Program-made: the position numbers and the translations under genes | Source: Cystobacter ferrugineus | Lineage (GTDB): Bacteria; Myxococcota; Myxococcia; Myxococcales; Myxococcaceae | Reading direction: 5' to 3' | Length of the DNA stretch: 64,000 bases | Assembly: GCF_001887355.1 (NCBI RefSeq) | Contig: NZ_MPIN01000004.1 | Location: forward strand, 62,001-126,000 | Shown here: positions 52,106-62,929 of the stretch, one piece after another | How the letters are laid out: each line of letters begins with the position of its first letter | Position numbering within the stretch: position 1 is the stretch's first letter | The notes under the pieces: generated by a model | Databases searched by the model: none | The model's input: the letters and a program-made list of their open reading frames with translations, nothing else | Told to the model about the DNA's origin: nothing

Positions 52106-52459
52106 TCAAAGCCTCCGTGGGTTACCGCCACTCGCTAGGAGTGGGGCCTGCACTCGCATGGGGAGTGCTTGTGGTGAAGAGTAGAGATGCCTTGCCAGTG
52201 TGTCAACGCATGGTGATGTAGTGCAACGCGTGGCGAGCCGATTTTTCGGCATCTCGCGCACGATCGGGGCCGTCTGGACGGTGCTACAGGTCGTGGCCAC
52301 GGCGCTCCGGAGCCGATTTTCCGGCCTCCGCCGCGTTCCGGGCGTGCCCTCGGGGTCCGAGGCACTGTCTCCCCGCGCGCACTGGCGCGCGAAACGGCGC
52401 GAACTTCGCGGAGTTCGGCAGTGCGAGCGGGCACGTACGTGCTTACCGTGGCCTTCGCG
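52106..52459. other. 354-bp divergent intergenic region with a direct repeat
   Basis: It separates the histone-like gene (start 52105) from the GH1 gene (start 52460). GAGCCGATTTTTCGGC (52235-52250) and GAGCCGATTTTCCGGC (52310-52325) form a 16-bp direct repeat with one mismatch, 75 bp apart; each is also a small dyad (GCCG...CGGC). They could be operators. No small gene is seen. Confidence 0.55.
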
Positions 52460-53800
52460 ATGAATGCTCACGTGAGAACCTTTCCTGACTCCTTCACCTT
52501 CGGTGTCGCCACATCCGCGTACCAGGTGGAGGGTGGCATCGAGAACGACTGGGCCGAGTGGGAGCGGGCCGGGAAGCTGAAGGAGCCGCACGTGCGCTGC
52601 GGCCGGGGCGTGGACCACTGGAACCGCTACGAGGAGGACTACGGCCTGGCGCTGGACGTGGGCGCGAGCGCCTTCCGCATGTCGCTGGAGTGGGCGCGCA
52701 TCGAGCCGGAGCGCGGGCGCATCGACGGCGCGGTGCTCGAGGCCTACCGCGAGCGGCTCCTGAAGATGAAGGCCCGGGGCCTGCGGCCGGTGGTGACGCT
52801 CCATCACTTCACCCACCCCCTGTGGTTCCACCGTGACACGCCCTGGCACCTGCCCCAGAGCGTCGAGGCCTTCCGCGCCTATGTGCGCGCCTGTGCCCCC
52901 ATCCTCCGGGGACTGGACGCGCTCGTCATCTCCCTGAACGAGCCCATGGTGCTGCTGCTCGGCGGCTACCTGCAGGGCCTGATGCCGCCGGGCATCGCCG
53001 ACGGGGCGAAGATGATGGCGGCCCTGGGCAACATGGTACGCGCCCACGTGGCCGCGCGCGAGGAGCTCCAGGCGGCGCTCGGCCACGTGGAGATCGGCAT
53101 CTCGCAGAACACGCTCGCCTTCGCGCCGGACCGCTCCTGGAATCCCCTGGATCGCGCGCTCGTGCGCCTGGGCGCCCAGGCCTACAACCACTCCTTCCAC
53201 GAGGTGCTGGTGTCCGGAAAGCTCCGGGTGAACATGCCCGGCATCGGCTCCACGAAGCAGGACATCCCCGGGGCGAAGGACTCGTGCGACTTCATCGGGG
53301 TGAACTACTACACGCGCGCCCACCTGCGCTTTTTGCCGCGCCCCCCGTTCCTCTCCTTCCAGTTCCGCGACAAGCACGGCCGGGGCCTCACGGACATCGG
53401 CTGGGAGGTGTGGCCCGAGGGCTTCGGCCAGGTGCTGCGCGAGCTCAAGCGCTACGGGCTGCCGGTGTGGGTGACGGAGAACGGCATCGATGACCGCGGC
53501 GGGGAGCGCCGTCCGGCCTACCTGCGCGAGCACCTGGAGCAGGTGCTCACCGCGCGCGCCGAGGGCGTGGACGTGCGCGGCTACCTCTACTGGAGCCTCC
53601 TGGACAACTTCGAGTGGCTCGAGGGCTGGGGGCCGCGCTTCGGCCTGTACCACGTGGACTTCGAGACGCTCGAGCGCCGCCCCACCCCCGCCTGCCAGTT
53701 CTACCGGGAGGTGGCCACCACGCGGCGCCTGCCGAGCCTCGTCCCGCCGAGTTCCGCCACGCGGCCCAACCTCATCATTCAGCCGAGCGCGGCGCGGTAG
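52460..53800 (+). CDS. GH1 family beta-glucosidase
   Basis: A 446-residue GH1 enzyme. Seen: FTFGVATSAYQVEGG (start motif), acid/base LNEP with Glu161, nucleophile TENG with Glu340, and FGLYHVDFETLERRPTPACQFYREV at the end. It should cleave terminal beta-glucosides; no signal peptide, so it acts in the cytoplasm. ATG 52460 chosen; an open frame begins earlier at 52421 without support. The 3' end overlaps the dus gene by 22 bp on the opposite strand. Confidence 0.95.
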   Translation: MNAHVRTFPDSFTFGVATSAYQVEGGIENDWAEWERAGKLKEPHVRCGRGVDHWNRYEEDYGLALDVGASAFRMSLEWARIEPERGRIDGAVLEAYRERLLKMKARGLRPVVTLHHFTHPLWFHRDTPWHLPQSVEAFRAYVRACAPILRGLDALVISLNEPMVLLLGGYLQGLMPPGIADGAKMMAALGNMVRAHVAAREELQAALGHVEIGISQNTLAFAPDRSWNPLDRALVRLGAQAYNHSFHEVLVSGKLRVNMPGIGSTKQDIPGAKDSCDFIGVNYYTRAHLRFLPRPPFLSFQFRDKHGRGLTDIGWEVWPEGFGQVLRELKRYGLPVWVTENGIDDRGGERRPAYLREHLEQVLTARAEGVDVRGYLYWSLLDNFEWLEGWGPRFGLYHVDFETLERRPTPACQFYREVATTRRLPSLVPPSSATRPNLIIQPSAAR

Positions 53801-54798
53801 TCCACGTCCTGCTCCTCGCCGGGCCCCTCGGGGTCCGCGCTCGCCGAGCCGAAGAAGCGGCGCACCGCGTCGCGCACCTCGTCGGCAGAGTCGAGCTGGT
53901 TGACCTCGGAGCGGAAGAGGGCGGCGCCGCGCAGGCCGTGGCCATACCAGGCCAGGTGCTTGCGGAAGGAGCGCACCGCGGCGAGCTCCAGCCCCGCGCC
54001 CACGAAGTCCAGGTGGGCGGCGAAGTGCCGGAGCACCCCCTCGCAGCGCTCCTCGGGCTCCGGGGGCGCACCGCCGAGCAGCTCGCGGAAGAGCCACGGG
54101 TTGCCCAGCGCCCCGCGGCCAATCATCACGAAGTCACACCCCGTGGTCTCCAGCATCCGCCGCGCGTCCGCGGGCGTCTTCACGTCGCCGTTGCCGATGA
54201 TGGGCCGCTCCGGGAAGTGCCGCTTGAGGTCGGCGATGACACTCCAGTCCGCCTGGCCCGAGTAGCCCTGGGCGCGGGTGCGCGGATGGATGGCGAGCCC
54301 CGCGCACCCGGCGTCGAAGAGCGCGTGGGCCACCTGGAGGTAGTTGCGCTGGGTGTCGTCCCAGCCCGAGCGGATCTTGCAGGTGACCGGCAGGCCCGTG
54401 GCCGCGTGGATGTCGCGCACCAGCGTGGCCGCCCGCTCCGGCTCGCACAAGAGCGCACTGCCCGCGCCGTTGCGCGTCACCTTCTTCACGGGGCAGCCCA
54501 TGTTGATGTCGATGATCTGCGCCCCATGGCTCTTGCCCACGAGCGCCGCGCGCACCATGGCCTCCGGCTCTCCCCCGAAAATCTGGAGGCTGTAGGGCCG
54601 CTCCACCTCCGGATTGAAGCGGAGGTACTTGAGGGTGCGCTGGTTGGCGCGCATGAGGCCCTGGGAGCTCACCAGCTCGGTGGGACAGAGCGCCGCGCCC
54701 AACTGGAAGGCGATGACGCGGAACGGCATCTCGCTCACCCCCGCCATGGGGGCGAGGATGTAGGGGTTGGGCAGGGTGTAGGGACCGAGACGCGGCAT
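53779..54798 (-). CDS. tRNA-dihydrouridine synthase
   Basis: A 339-residue flavoenzyme of the Dus family, which reduces uridine to dihydrouridine in the tRNA D-loop. Seen: YILAPMAGVSEMPFRVIAFQLGAALCPTELVSSQGL, IDINMGCPVKKVTRNGAGSALL with Cys102 (active site acid), KIRSGWDD, IHPRTRAQGYSGQADW, IIGNGDV and CDFVMIGRGALGNPWLF. It resembles DusB. ATG 54798 starts with the family's PY.LPNPYILAPMAG. Confidence 0.94.
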   Translation of the reverse strand: MPRLGPYTLPNPYILAPMAGVSEMPFRVIAFQLGAALCPTELVSSQGLMRANQRTLKYLRFNPEVERPYSLQIFGGEPEAMVRAALVGKSHGAQIIDINMGCPVKKVTRNGAGSALLCEPERAATLVRDIHAATGLPVTCKIRSGWDDTQRNYLQVAHALFDAGCAGLAIHPRTRAQGYSGQADWSVIADLKRHFPERPIIGNGDVKTPADARRMLETTGCDFVMIGRGALGNPWLFRELLGGAPPEPEERCEGVLRHFAAHLDFVGAGLELAAVRSFRKHLAWYGHGLRGAALFRSEVNQLDSADEVRDAVRRFFGSASADPEGPGEEQDVDYRAALG

Positions 54799-54889
54799 GA
54801 TGGGGGCGAGAACCTAGCGGATTGAATGGATTGTTCCAGGGGCGGCCAGGCACTGCGCGCGGGCGGACCTTTGGTTAAGGTTCCGCCCC

Positions 54890-56323
54890 ATGCTGCGCTT
54901 CCGGCTCGGAGACATTCCCGTCGAGATCCGTTTCTCGCACCTGTTCTTCTCCGCGCTCCTGGGCACCCTGCTGGCGAGGGATCTGCCAGGGGGAGATCCG
55001 GGCGTCTGGCCCTACCATGCCCTCCAGGACGCGAGCGGCCCGGGGTACACCCGCACGGCGCTCCTCGTGGCGCTTGCCTGGATGGGCATCGTCTCGGTGA
55101 CCGTGTTCGTCCACGAGGCGGGTCACGCGCTCATGCTCCGGGCCTTCGGTCACCGGCCTGGCATCCAACTCGTCTGGCTGGGAGGCCACACCCGGCCCAG
55201 GGGCCGCATGCCCCTGCCGTGGCATCAACACGTGCTGACCACCGCCGCGGGGCCGTTCGCCGGACTCCTCGTGGGGCTGGGCGCCCTGGGCTTGTGGCAC
55301 TACGGCGTGCCCCCCAGCGCCGAGGTGGCGCGCTTCCTGCTCGACGGGCTCTTCGCCACCAACGTCCTCTGGAGCCTCTTCAACCTGCTGCCCGTGCCCA
55401 GCCTCGACGGAGGCGTGCTCGTGAGCGCCCTGGCCACGCGCCTGTTCGGCAAGGTGGGCTTCCTGTGCGCGCAAGGATTCGCGCTCGTGCTGTGCGTGGC
55501 CCTGCTGGCCTACGGGGTCGGCCATGCCCCCGTGCTCGGCATCCTCTTCGGACTCTATGGCCTGCAGGCGTTGCGGCTGCTGCTCGCCGCGGCGCGCGGT
55601 GACCTCCAGGTGTCCTCGGGCGTGGCGCCCCGGCCCCTCGTCGAGGAGCTGAACCAGGCCCGGCAGGCGCTCGACCACGGACGGCTGGACGAGGCGCGGC
55701 AGCGGGGCATGCGCGTGCTGGAGGACAAGAAGGCCACCCTGGAGCTCGCCGCGCGCGCCCACCATCTGCTCGGCTGGGTGGCCCTCAAGGACGGCCAGGG
55801 ACGCCTGGCGCTCGAGCACTTCTCCCAGGCGCGACGCCAGCCGGTGGAGACCCACGCCGTGGCGGCGGCCTTCTCCCTGGTGGGCGACGAGCCCCGGGCG
55901 CTCGCCCTGTGGGAGATGGCCTGGAACGAGACGCGCGACCGCACGGTGCTGCACGAGTACGCCGGCTCGCTCATCCGCGCCGCCCAGGTGCACAGCGCCC
56001 TGCGTCTGCCCGGCGTGGAGGCCGAGACGGCGTTCCTGTGCGCCGGGCGCCCCCTCTTCACGCGCGGGGCCTACTCGGAGGCGGCGGCGATCGCCGAGGC
56101 GGGACTCGAGCACGCCCCGGGCGCGCGCCTGGCCTATGACGCGGCATGTGCCCATGCCCGGGCGCGTCATCCGCTCGACGCGGTGCGCATGCTGCGGCGG
56201 GCCACGGAGCTGGGCTTCCAGGATGTGCACTACGCGGCGTCCGACGAGGACCTGGCCCCGCTGCATGGGCATCCGGATTTCGAACGCTGGCTCGGGGAGC
56301 TGCGGAAATCTCTCCCGGCCTGA
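54890..56323 (+). CDS. M50 site-2-protease-type peptidase with TPR-like tail
   Basis: A 477-residue membrane protein. Zinc motif VFVHEAGHALMLR (about residue 78-90) and NLLPVPSLDGGVL (about 165-177) are the two metal-binding segments of M50 intramembrane peptidases; several transmembrane helices surround them up to residue about 245. The C-terminal 220 residues are helical TPR-like repeats (ARQALDHGRLDEARQRGMRVLEDKK, HHLLGWVALKDGQGRLALEHFSQARRQ). The TPR part may bind partners in the cytosol. Start ATG 54890. Confidence 0.9.
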   Translation: MLRFRLGDIPVEIRFSHLFFSALLGTLLARDLPGGDPGVWPYHALQDASGPGYTRTALLVALAWMGIVSVTVFVHEAGHALMLRAFGHRPGIQLVWLGGHTRPRGRMPLPWHQHVLTTAAGPFAGLLVGLGALGLWHYGVPPSAEVARFLLDGLFATNVLWSLFNLLPVPSLDGGVLVSALATRLFGKVGFLCAQGFALVLCVALLAYGVGHAPVLGILFGLYGLQALRLLLAAARGDLQVSSGVAPRPLVEELNQARQALDHGRLDEARQRGMRVLEDKKATLELAARAHHLLGWVALKDGQGRLALEHFSQARRQPVETHAVAAAFSLVGDEPRALALWEMAWNETRDRTVLHEYAGSLIRAAQVHSALRLPGVEAETAFLCAGRPLFTRGAYSEAAAIAEAGLEHAPGARLAYDAACAHARARHPLDAVRMLRRATELGFQDVHYAASDEDLAPLHGHPDFERWLGELRKSLPA

Positions 56324-56407
56324 CACGGCCATGACACGCGCGGGTGTTCATGGGGCTCGAGACTGAGCACCTTCCGGCTCGGTCTGACTCCTGGTCCGAG
56401 GGCTCCC

Positions 56408-57433
<1,026 letters not shown>

Positions 57434-57580
57434 GGTAGGTAGCCCTCCTACACCCCAGGACGGCCCCGCCCCGTCCTTGCCGTCCAGGGCCCTCGTCTCC
57501 CCGCTCGCCCGAGGAGAGTGTTCCTTCCCAATCAAAGCACCTTGAAACCACCGGGGGGTGGACGTTTATTGGGAACACCA

Positions 57581-59680
57581 ATGAAGGACGAGCCCCCGCC
57601 GGTTTCCCGATTCGCGCTGCGCGCGCAGTTGGAGCGCTTCACGCATGCGTCCCTGCAGGCCTTCAACCGGATCCGCCTTCCAGGCCCCTCGGTGCTCCCG
57701 GTGGCCGGAGCGGTGGTGGGCCTGTACAGCGGACTGGCCGCGGGCATCTTCGCCAACCTGATTGGCGTCATCCGCGGCTTCGCCTTCAACATGGTCTGGC
57801 TCACGGATGCCATCCGGCATCCCGGCTCGCGCATGCTGCTGTCCGTCTGGGACATGCTGCGCACGGCGCGCTGGCACCTGGAGTACGCCATCATCGGCGC
57901 GCCCCTGGCGCTGGGCGCCCTGCTGCTCGCGCGCATCATCGAGCCCGGCGGCCCGCGGGACGAGGTGAAGCGCCGGCTGCGCCTGCTCGCCCTCCTGGTG
58001 CTCGGCGCGCTCGCCCTCTACTACCCGCTGGTGGCGCTCACCGCGCTCAACCGCGTCTTCAACCACGGCCAGGCCACCCCCGAGGTGCTCACCCAACTGC
58101 CCTGGTGGATCTACCTGCTGATGCCCACCCTGGGCGGGCTCGCGGTGGGCCGCCTGCTGCGCGACTACCCGGACACCCGAGGCCACGGCCTGCCCGAGGT
58201 GGTCAAGGCGGTGAAGGGCAACCAGGCGCTGCCCGGCGGGTTCGGTCTGCTCAAGCTCATCGCCAGCTCGATCACCATCGGCACGGGAGGCTCGGCCGGG
58301 CGCGAGGGCCCCATCGTCTATGGCGGCGCCGCGTTCGCCTCCACCGTGGGCCGCACCCTGGGCTTCTCCCGGCGCGAGCTGGCCATCCTGCTCGCCTGCG
58401 GCGCGGGCGCGGGCATCGCCGCCTCCTTCAACGCCCCCATCGCCGGCGCCGTGTTCGCCATGGAAATCATCCTGCGCGAGTTCGAGCTGCGCGTCTTCTC
58501 GCCCATCATCCTCGCCAGCGTGGCGGGCACGCTCGTGGGCCGGGGCACCGTGGGCACCGAGTCGATGATCCACCGGCTCGGCTACCAGATGGTGAGCGGC
58601 TGGGAGGTCATCTGCTACGTGGGGCTGGGGCTGCTCTGCGGGCTGCTCGCGTATGCCTTCGTGCGGCTGCTCCACCACTCGGAGGACTTCTTCGCCGGCC
58701 GGTTCGAGGGACGGCTGTCGGCGTGGCTCGGCCAGCGCACGCTGCCCAAGCGCGCGGCCCTCGGCGGGCTGTGCTCGGGCGTGCTCGCCATGCTCAGCCC
58801 CACCGTGTGGGGCAGCGGGCATGAATACATCAACCTGGCGGCCATCGGGCAGCTGAGCTTCGTCTTCCTCGTCACCGCGTGTGGGGTGAAGCTCGTGGCC
58901 ACCGCCGTCACCCTGGGCTCGGGCGGCTCGGGCGGCACCTTCTTCCCCTCGGCGCTCATGGGGGCCATGCTCGGGGGTGCCTTCGGCACCGTGGTGCACT
59001 ACTTCTTTCCCGCCAGCACCGGACCCAGTGGCGCCTACGCCATCGTGGGCATGGGCGGCGCCGTGGCGGCGCTCACCCGCGGGCCGCTCACGGGCATGAT
59101 GATGCTCTACGAGCTGAGCGGCAACCACGCCATCATCCTGCCGCTCATGGTGACGTGCACCATCTCCTCCGCGCTCTGCCACTACCTCATCGAGCGCCGC
59201 GCGCCCAAGCCGCAGTCGGACGCGGAGCTCCTGTCCACCACGCCCGTGCGCGCGCTCATGCGCGAGCTGGCCCCGGTGCCCGCCGACATGCACCTGCGCC
59301 CGCTGATGGACCAGGTCTTCACCACCGAGAACGGCACGCTCCCCGTGCTCGATGGCGAGGGCAAGCTCTACGGCATCGTCCAGGCGGACCAGTTCCAGGA
59401 CATCTGGCGCGACGAGACGCTCTACCCCGTGCTCGTCGCGAGCGACGTGGCGCGCAAGGTGCCCCTGCTGTCCCCGGACACGGACCTGGCGCAGGCGCTC
59501 TTCCTGATGGATCAGGAGGACGTGGACGCCCTGCCCGTGCAGGGGCCTCCCGGTGGACAGACGTGCGGGCTGCTCACGCGCACCCGCGTGCGGCGCTTCC
59601 TCAACGCGCACCACACCGGCCAGAACGCCCGGCCCGCCGAGCCGGAGCACCTCGTGGCGCCGACGGAAATCCGCAACTGA
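57581..59680 (+). CDS. ClC family chloride channel/antiporter with CBS domains
   Basis: A 699-residue membrane protein. Seen: GTGGSAGREGPIVYGG (with the gating Glu of GREGP), GAGAGIAASFNAPIAGAVFAME, LVATAVTLGSGGSGGTFFPSALMGAMLGG and GAYAIVGMGGAVAALTRGPLTGMMM, then two C-terminal CBS-like segments (about residues 560-690). It exchanges or conducts chloride. ATG 57581 starts just before the N-terminal helix; an in-frame start at 57518 is possible but lacks support. Confidence 0.95.
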   Translation: MKDEPPPVSRFALRAQLERFTHASLQAFNRIRLPGPSVLPVAGAVVGLYSGLAAGIFANLIGVIRGFAFNMVWLTDAIRHPGSRMLLSVWDMLRTARWHLEYAIIGAPLALGALLLARIIEPGGPRDEVKRRLRLLALLVLGALALYYPLVALTALNRVFNHGQATPEVLTQLPWWIYLLMPTLGGLAVGRLLRDYPDTRGHGLPEVVKAVKGNQALPGGFGLLKLIASSITIGTGGSAGREGPIVYGGAAFASTVGRTLGFSRRELAILLACGAGAGIAASFNAPIAGAVFAMEIILREFELRVFSPIILASVAGTLVGRGTVGTESMIHRLGYQMVSGWEVICYVGLGLLCGLLAYAFVRLLHHSEDFFAGRFEGRLSAWLGQRTLPKRAALGGLCSGVLAMLSPTVWGSGHEYINLAAIGQLSFVFLVTACGVKLVATAVTLGSGGSGGTFFPSALMGAMLGGAFGTVVHYFFPASTGPSGAYAIVGMGGAVAALTRGPLTGMMMLYELSGNHAIILPLMVTCTISSALCHYLIERRAPKPQSDAELLSTTPVRALMRELAPVPADMHLRPLMDQVFTTENGTLPVLDGEGKLYGIVQADQFQDIWRDETLYPVLVASDVARKVPLLSPDTDLAQALFLMDQEDVDALPVQGPPGGQTCGLLTRTRVRRFLNAHHTGQNARPAEPEHLVAPTEIRN

Positions 59681-59773
59681 GAGAATGCTCCGCGGGCCTC
59701 GCCGCGCGGAGCCCGAGCAGGGCTAGAGAGAACCGCGTGACGGGGTCCACCCGGGTGGGTAGCGTGGGCGCTG

Positions 59774-60487
59774 GTGGCGATCCTCGAAAACCCCCAGGAC
59801 CGGCGCATCCTCGAACAATCCCTGTTCTGCCAGGGGCTGAGCGCGAGCGACCTCGACCTCGTCATCGCGCAAGCCCACACCCAGAAGCTGAGAAAAGGCG
59901 CCGTCCTCTTCCATCAGGCCGACTCCGCCTCATCGACCTACATCGTCCTCTCGGGGCAGCTCAAGCTGACCCAGGTCACGGCCGACGGAGCCCGGACCTT
60001 TCTCCGGCTCCTCGGGCCGGGGCAACTCCTCGCGCTCATCTCCGCCCTGGAGATCTCCAATTATCCCGCGACCGCGAAGGCCGAGCGCCCCTCGGTCGTG
60101 ATGGGCTGGGAAGGCAAGACACTGGACCAGCTCTTCCTCGAGGTTCCAGGCCTCGCGCGCAACGGTCTTCGCATCCTCTATGGCCGCCTTCGGGAGATGC
60201 AGGAGCGCTTCGGCGAGCTCGCCGCAGAACGGACCGAGCGGCGCCTCGCGCGCGCGCTTTCCAAGCTCGCCCTCCAGGTCGGAAGGCCAGGACTCAACGG
60301 AGCCATCGTGCTGGAGCTCACGCTGTCGCGCGAGGAGCTCGCGGAGATGATCGGCACCACCCTGTTCTCCGTGAGCCGGATTCTCAACCAGTGGAAGAAG
60401 AATGGCTGGGTCCTGCTCGGCAGGCAGTCAATCACCCTCACCGAGCCGGACGCCTTGGGCCGCATCGCCGAGGAAGACGTGGGCTGA
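59774..60487 (+). CDS. Crp/Fnr-family regulator next to the NO reductase gene
   Basis: A 237-residue regulator: N-terminal cyclic-nucleotide-binding-like fold (QSLFCQGLSASDLDLVIAQAHTQKLRKGAVLFHQADSASSTYIVLSGQLKL) and C-terminal HTH (LTLSREELAEMIGTTLFSVSRILNQWKKNGWVLLGRQSITL). There are no Fnr-type iron-sulfur cysteines near the N-terminus, as in NnrR/DNR-type NO sensors. The start is GTG 59774. It is convergent with the norZ gene (40 bp between stops) and likely controls it through the TTG-N8-CAA dyad at 62867. Confidence 0.9.
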   Translation: MAILENPQDRRILEQSLFCQGLSASDLDLVIAQAHTQKLRKGAVLFHQADSASSTYIVLSGQLKLTQVTADGARTFLRLLGPGQLLALISALEISNYPATAKAERPSVVMGWEGKTLDQLFLEVPGLARNGLRILYGRLREMQERFGELAAERTERRLARALSKLALQVGRPGLNGAIVLELTLSREELAEMIGTTLFSVSRILNQWKKNGWVLLGRQSITLTEPDALGRIAEEDVG

Positions 60488-60526
60488 GTCCCGGCAACCC
60501 CCTGCCAGGACGCGACGCCCTCCGGG

Positions 60527-62806
60527 TCACGCGGTCCGCGAGTCCACCTTGCGGGCCTCGCGGGAGGTGGACCAGCCCATCTTCAGTCCGAGCACGAACC
60601 CTCCGAGCGCGAGGATTCCAAGCGCGAACACCGTATCACCGACGACCCGCATCCACCGCAGTTTGGCCATGAGGCCCGTTTGCAGGAATTCCGCCGAGCG
60701 CGCGTACCACATGCCGTGCTCGACACTCGCCCAGGTCTGCAGCAGACCGATGGGCAACAGGCTCAACAGGACCATCAGCGCGAGCCCGATGTTGATGGCC
60801 CAGAAGGCGAACCGGACCGCGCCCGCGTTCCAGACGCCTCCGACATCCAGGCCCTTCAGACAGAAGAGCATGAGTCCGATGCCCAGCATGCCGTACACAC
60901 CGAAGAGCGCGGTATGGCCATGGACGGCCGTCGTGTTCAATCCCTGCATGTAATAGAGCGCGATGGGAGGATTGATGAAGAAGCCGAACAGGCCCGCCCC
61001 CACCAGGTTCCAGAAGGCCACGGACACGAAGAAGAAGATGGGCCATTTGTACTCCTGGACCCACGGCCGGGCCCAGGTCAGGCTCAGGTTCTCGTAACCC
61101 TCGAAGCCGATCAGCACGAGCGGCACCACCTCGAGCGCGCTGAACGTGGCTCCGAGCGCCAGGACCGCCGTCGGAGTGCCCGAGAAGTAGAGGTGGTGGA
61201 AGGTGCCGAGGATTCCACCCGTCAGGAACACCACCGTCGAGAAGAGCACCGCGGCCGTCGCGCTCGCCACCCGCAGCAGACCCATTCGCGTGAAGAGGAA
61301 CGCGATGACCACCGTCGCGAAGACCTCGAAGAACCCCTCGACCCACAGGTGCACGACCCACCACCGCCAATACTCCGCGATGGCGAGGTTCGTCTGACGG
61401 CCCCACATCAGACCCGCTCCGTAGAAGGCGGCGATCGCCAGGGACGAAATCAAGAAGAGACCGAGCAGGTGCCGGTTCTCGCTCGGCCGCGCGACGGCGG
61501 GCCAGAGCGCCCGCCCCATCAGGGCCAACCACACGAAGAGTCCCACGAAGAGGAAGATCTGCCAGAACCGTCCCAGGTCCACGTACTCATAACCCTGGTG
61601 CCCGAACCAGAAGTTCGTCTCGAGCCCGAGCTTCTGCGAGATGCCGAGCCACTGCCCGGCCATCGAGCCGACGACGATGATCAACAGACAGACGAAGAGG
61701 AAGTTCACGCCCAGGCGTTGGAACCGGGGCTCGTGGCCGGACACCGCGGGTGCGATGAAGAGCCCGGTGGCGAGCCATGCGGTGGCGATCCAGAAGATGC
61801 CGAGCTGCGTATGCCAGGTGCGCGTCACGGAGTAGGGGAGCCAGCGATCCAGCGGGATGCCGTAGAAGCCACTGCCCTCGACGCCATAATGAGCGGAGAT
61901 CGCGCCGAGCAGGACCTGCACGACGATCAACGCGGCGACGACCCAGAAATACTTCAAGGTCGCGCGCATCGACGGCGTCGGCCGGAGATTGAAAAGCGGA
62001 TCACTCTCCGGGAGCACATGCGGCCCCTCGAGGGCGTTCTGGTGGTTGACGCGCGCGGTGTACCAGACCATCGCGCCGATACCGGCCAGGAGCAGCACGA
62101 AGCTCGCCACCGACCAGACGACCATCGAGCCCGTGGGACGGTTCTCGATGAGCTCCTCCGGCGGCCAGTTGCTGGTGTAGGTGATTTGCTCCCCGGGGCG
62201 ATTCGTGGACGTGGCCCAGGCCGCCCAGAAGAAGAACGCATTCATCCGCCGCTGGCGCTCGGGATCCTCGAGGGTGTTCCTCCGAATGGCGTAGGCGTTC
62301 CGAAGCCCATCGAGCGCCGGGTCGTCTCCAAAGAGCGCCGTGTAGTGCGTCCCGACCTGATGGATGGCCTCGGCGCGAAGGGATGAGACGGAGAGGGAGC
62401 CGGTCGAGGGCTCGTACGTATTCGTGCGCAGCTCCTTCTTCAGTCGCTCACGCAGGACGGCCTGGGTCTCGGAGTCGAGCTCCGCGTAGGGCCTCGCCTT
62501 CTCGGCCTTCGCCCAATGGTCGAGCAGCCACGTCGCTTCGCGATGGAGCCAGTCCGCGGTCCAGTCCGGAGCGACGTAGGCGCCGTGTCCCCAGATACTG
62601 CCCACCTCCTGCCCCCCCATGGATTGCCAGACATTCTGACCGTCGCGGATGTCCTGTCCGGTGAAGAGGACCTTCCCACCAGCCGTGACGACTCGCTCGG
62701 GAATGGGTGGGGCCTTCCGGTAGATTTCCCGGCCGTAGTAGCCGAGGACGAAAAACGAGCCTAACGTCACGGCCAGAAAGGCCATCCAAAGCCTGCGGTA
62801 CCTCAT
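60527..62806 (-). CDS. norZ: Quinol-dependent nitric oxide reductase
   Basis: A 759-residue qNOR, reducing 2 NO to N2O with quinol as donor, at the cytoplasmic membrane. Length is typical. An N-terminal helix and large periplasmic segment with DGQNVWQSMGGQEVGSIWGHGAYVAPDWTADWLHRE precede the heme-copper-oxidase-like core with histidines in RTWHTQLGIFWI, HLWVEGFFEVF, TFHHLYFSG and HGHTALFGVYG. ATG 62806 gives the usual RYRRLW start. It detoxifies NO rather than being part of a visible denitrification cluster. Convergent with the Crp/Fnr gene. Confidence 0.96.
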   Translation of the reverse strand: MRYRRLWMAFLAVTLGSFFVLGYYGREIYRKAPPIPERVVTAGGKVLFTGQDIRDGQNVWQSMGGQEVGSIWGHGAYVAPDWTADWLHREATWLLDHWAKAEKARPYAELDSETQAVLRERLKKELRTNTYEPSTGSLSVSSLRAEAIHQVGTHYTALFGDDPALDGLRNAYAIRRNTLEDPERQRRMNAFFFWAAWATSTNRPGEQITYTSNWPPEELIENRPTGSMVVWSVASFVLLLAGIGAMVWYTARVNHQNALEGPHVLPESDPLFNLRPTPSMRATLKYFWVVAALIVVQVLLGAISAHYGVEGSGFYGIPLDRWLPYSVTRTWHTQLGIFWIATAWLATGLFIAPAVSGHEPRFQRLGVNFLFVCLLIIVVGSMAGQWLGISQKLGLETNFWFGHQGYEYVDLGRFWQIFLFVGLFVWLALMGRALWPAVARPSENRHLLGLFLISSLAIAAFYGAGLMWGRQTNLAIAEYWRWWVVHLWVEGFFEVFATVVIAFLFTRMGLLRVASATAAVLFSTVVFLTGGILGTFHHLYFSGTPTAVLALGATFSALEVVPLVLIGFEGYENLSLTWARPWVQEYKWPIFFFVSVAFWNLVGAGLFGFFINPPIALYYMQGLNTTAVHGHTALFGVYGMLGIGLMLFCLKGLDVGGVWNAGAVRFAFWAINIGLALMVLLSLLPIGLLQTWASVEHGMWYARSAEFLQTGLMAKLRWMRVVGDTVFALGILALGGFVLGLKMGWSTSREARKVDSRTA

Positions 62807-62866
62807 CGGTTCATTCCCTTTCACCAGTGATTCCGATGGGAATAGCAGGGCGGGGGCGCGCGTTCC

Positions 62867-62880
62867 TTGCGCTGCGTCAA
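62867..62880. promoter_or_regulatory. FNR/NNR-type dyad upstream of norZ
   Basis: TTGCGCTGCGTCAA is a TTG-N8-CAA dyad 61-74 bp upstream of the norZ ATG, matching the Crp/Fnr superfamily site pattern. It is a candidate site for the adjacent regulator. Confidence 0.55.
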
Positions 62881-62929
62881 ACACCCCTACGAGAACGTCG
62901 TGCTGGGACAGTTCCCGTTCATCCCCCAG

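Noticed and set aside
60680-62386. Long open frame antisense to norZ
   Set aside because: Composition is Glu/Arg/Asp repeats typical of antisense of a membrane protein; norZ is unambiguous.
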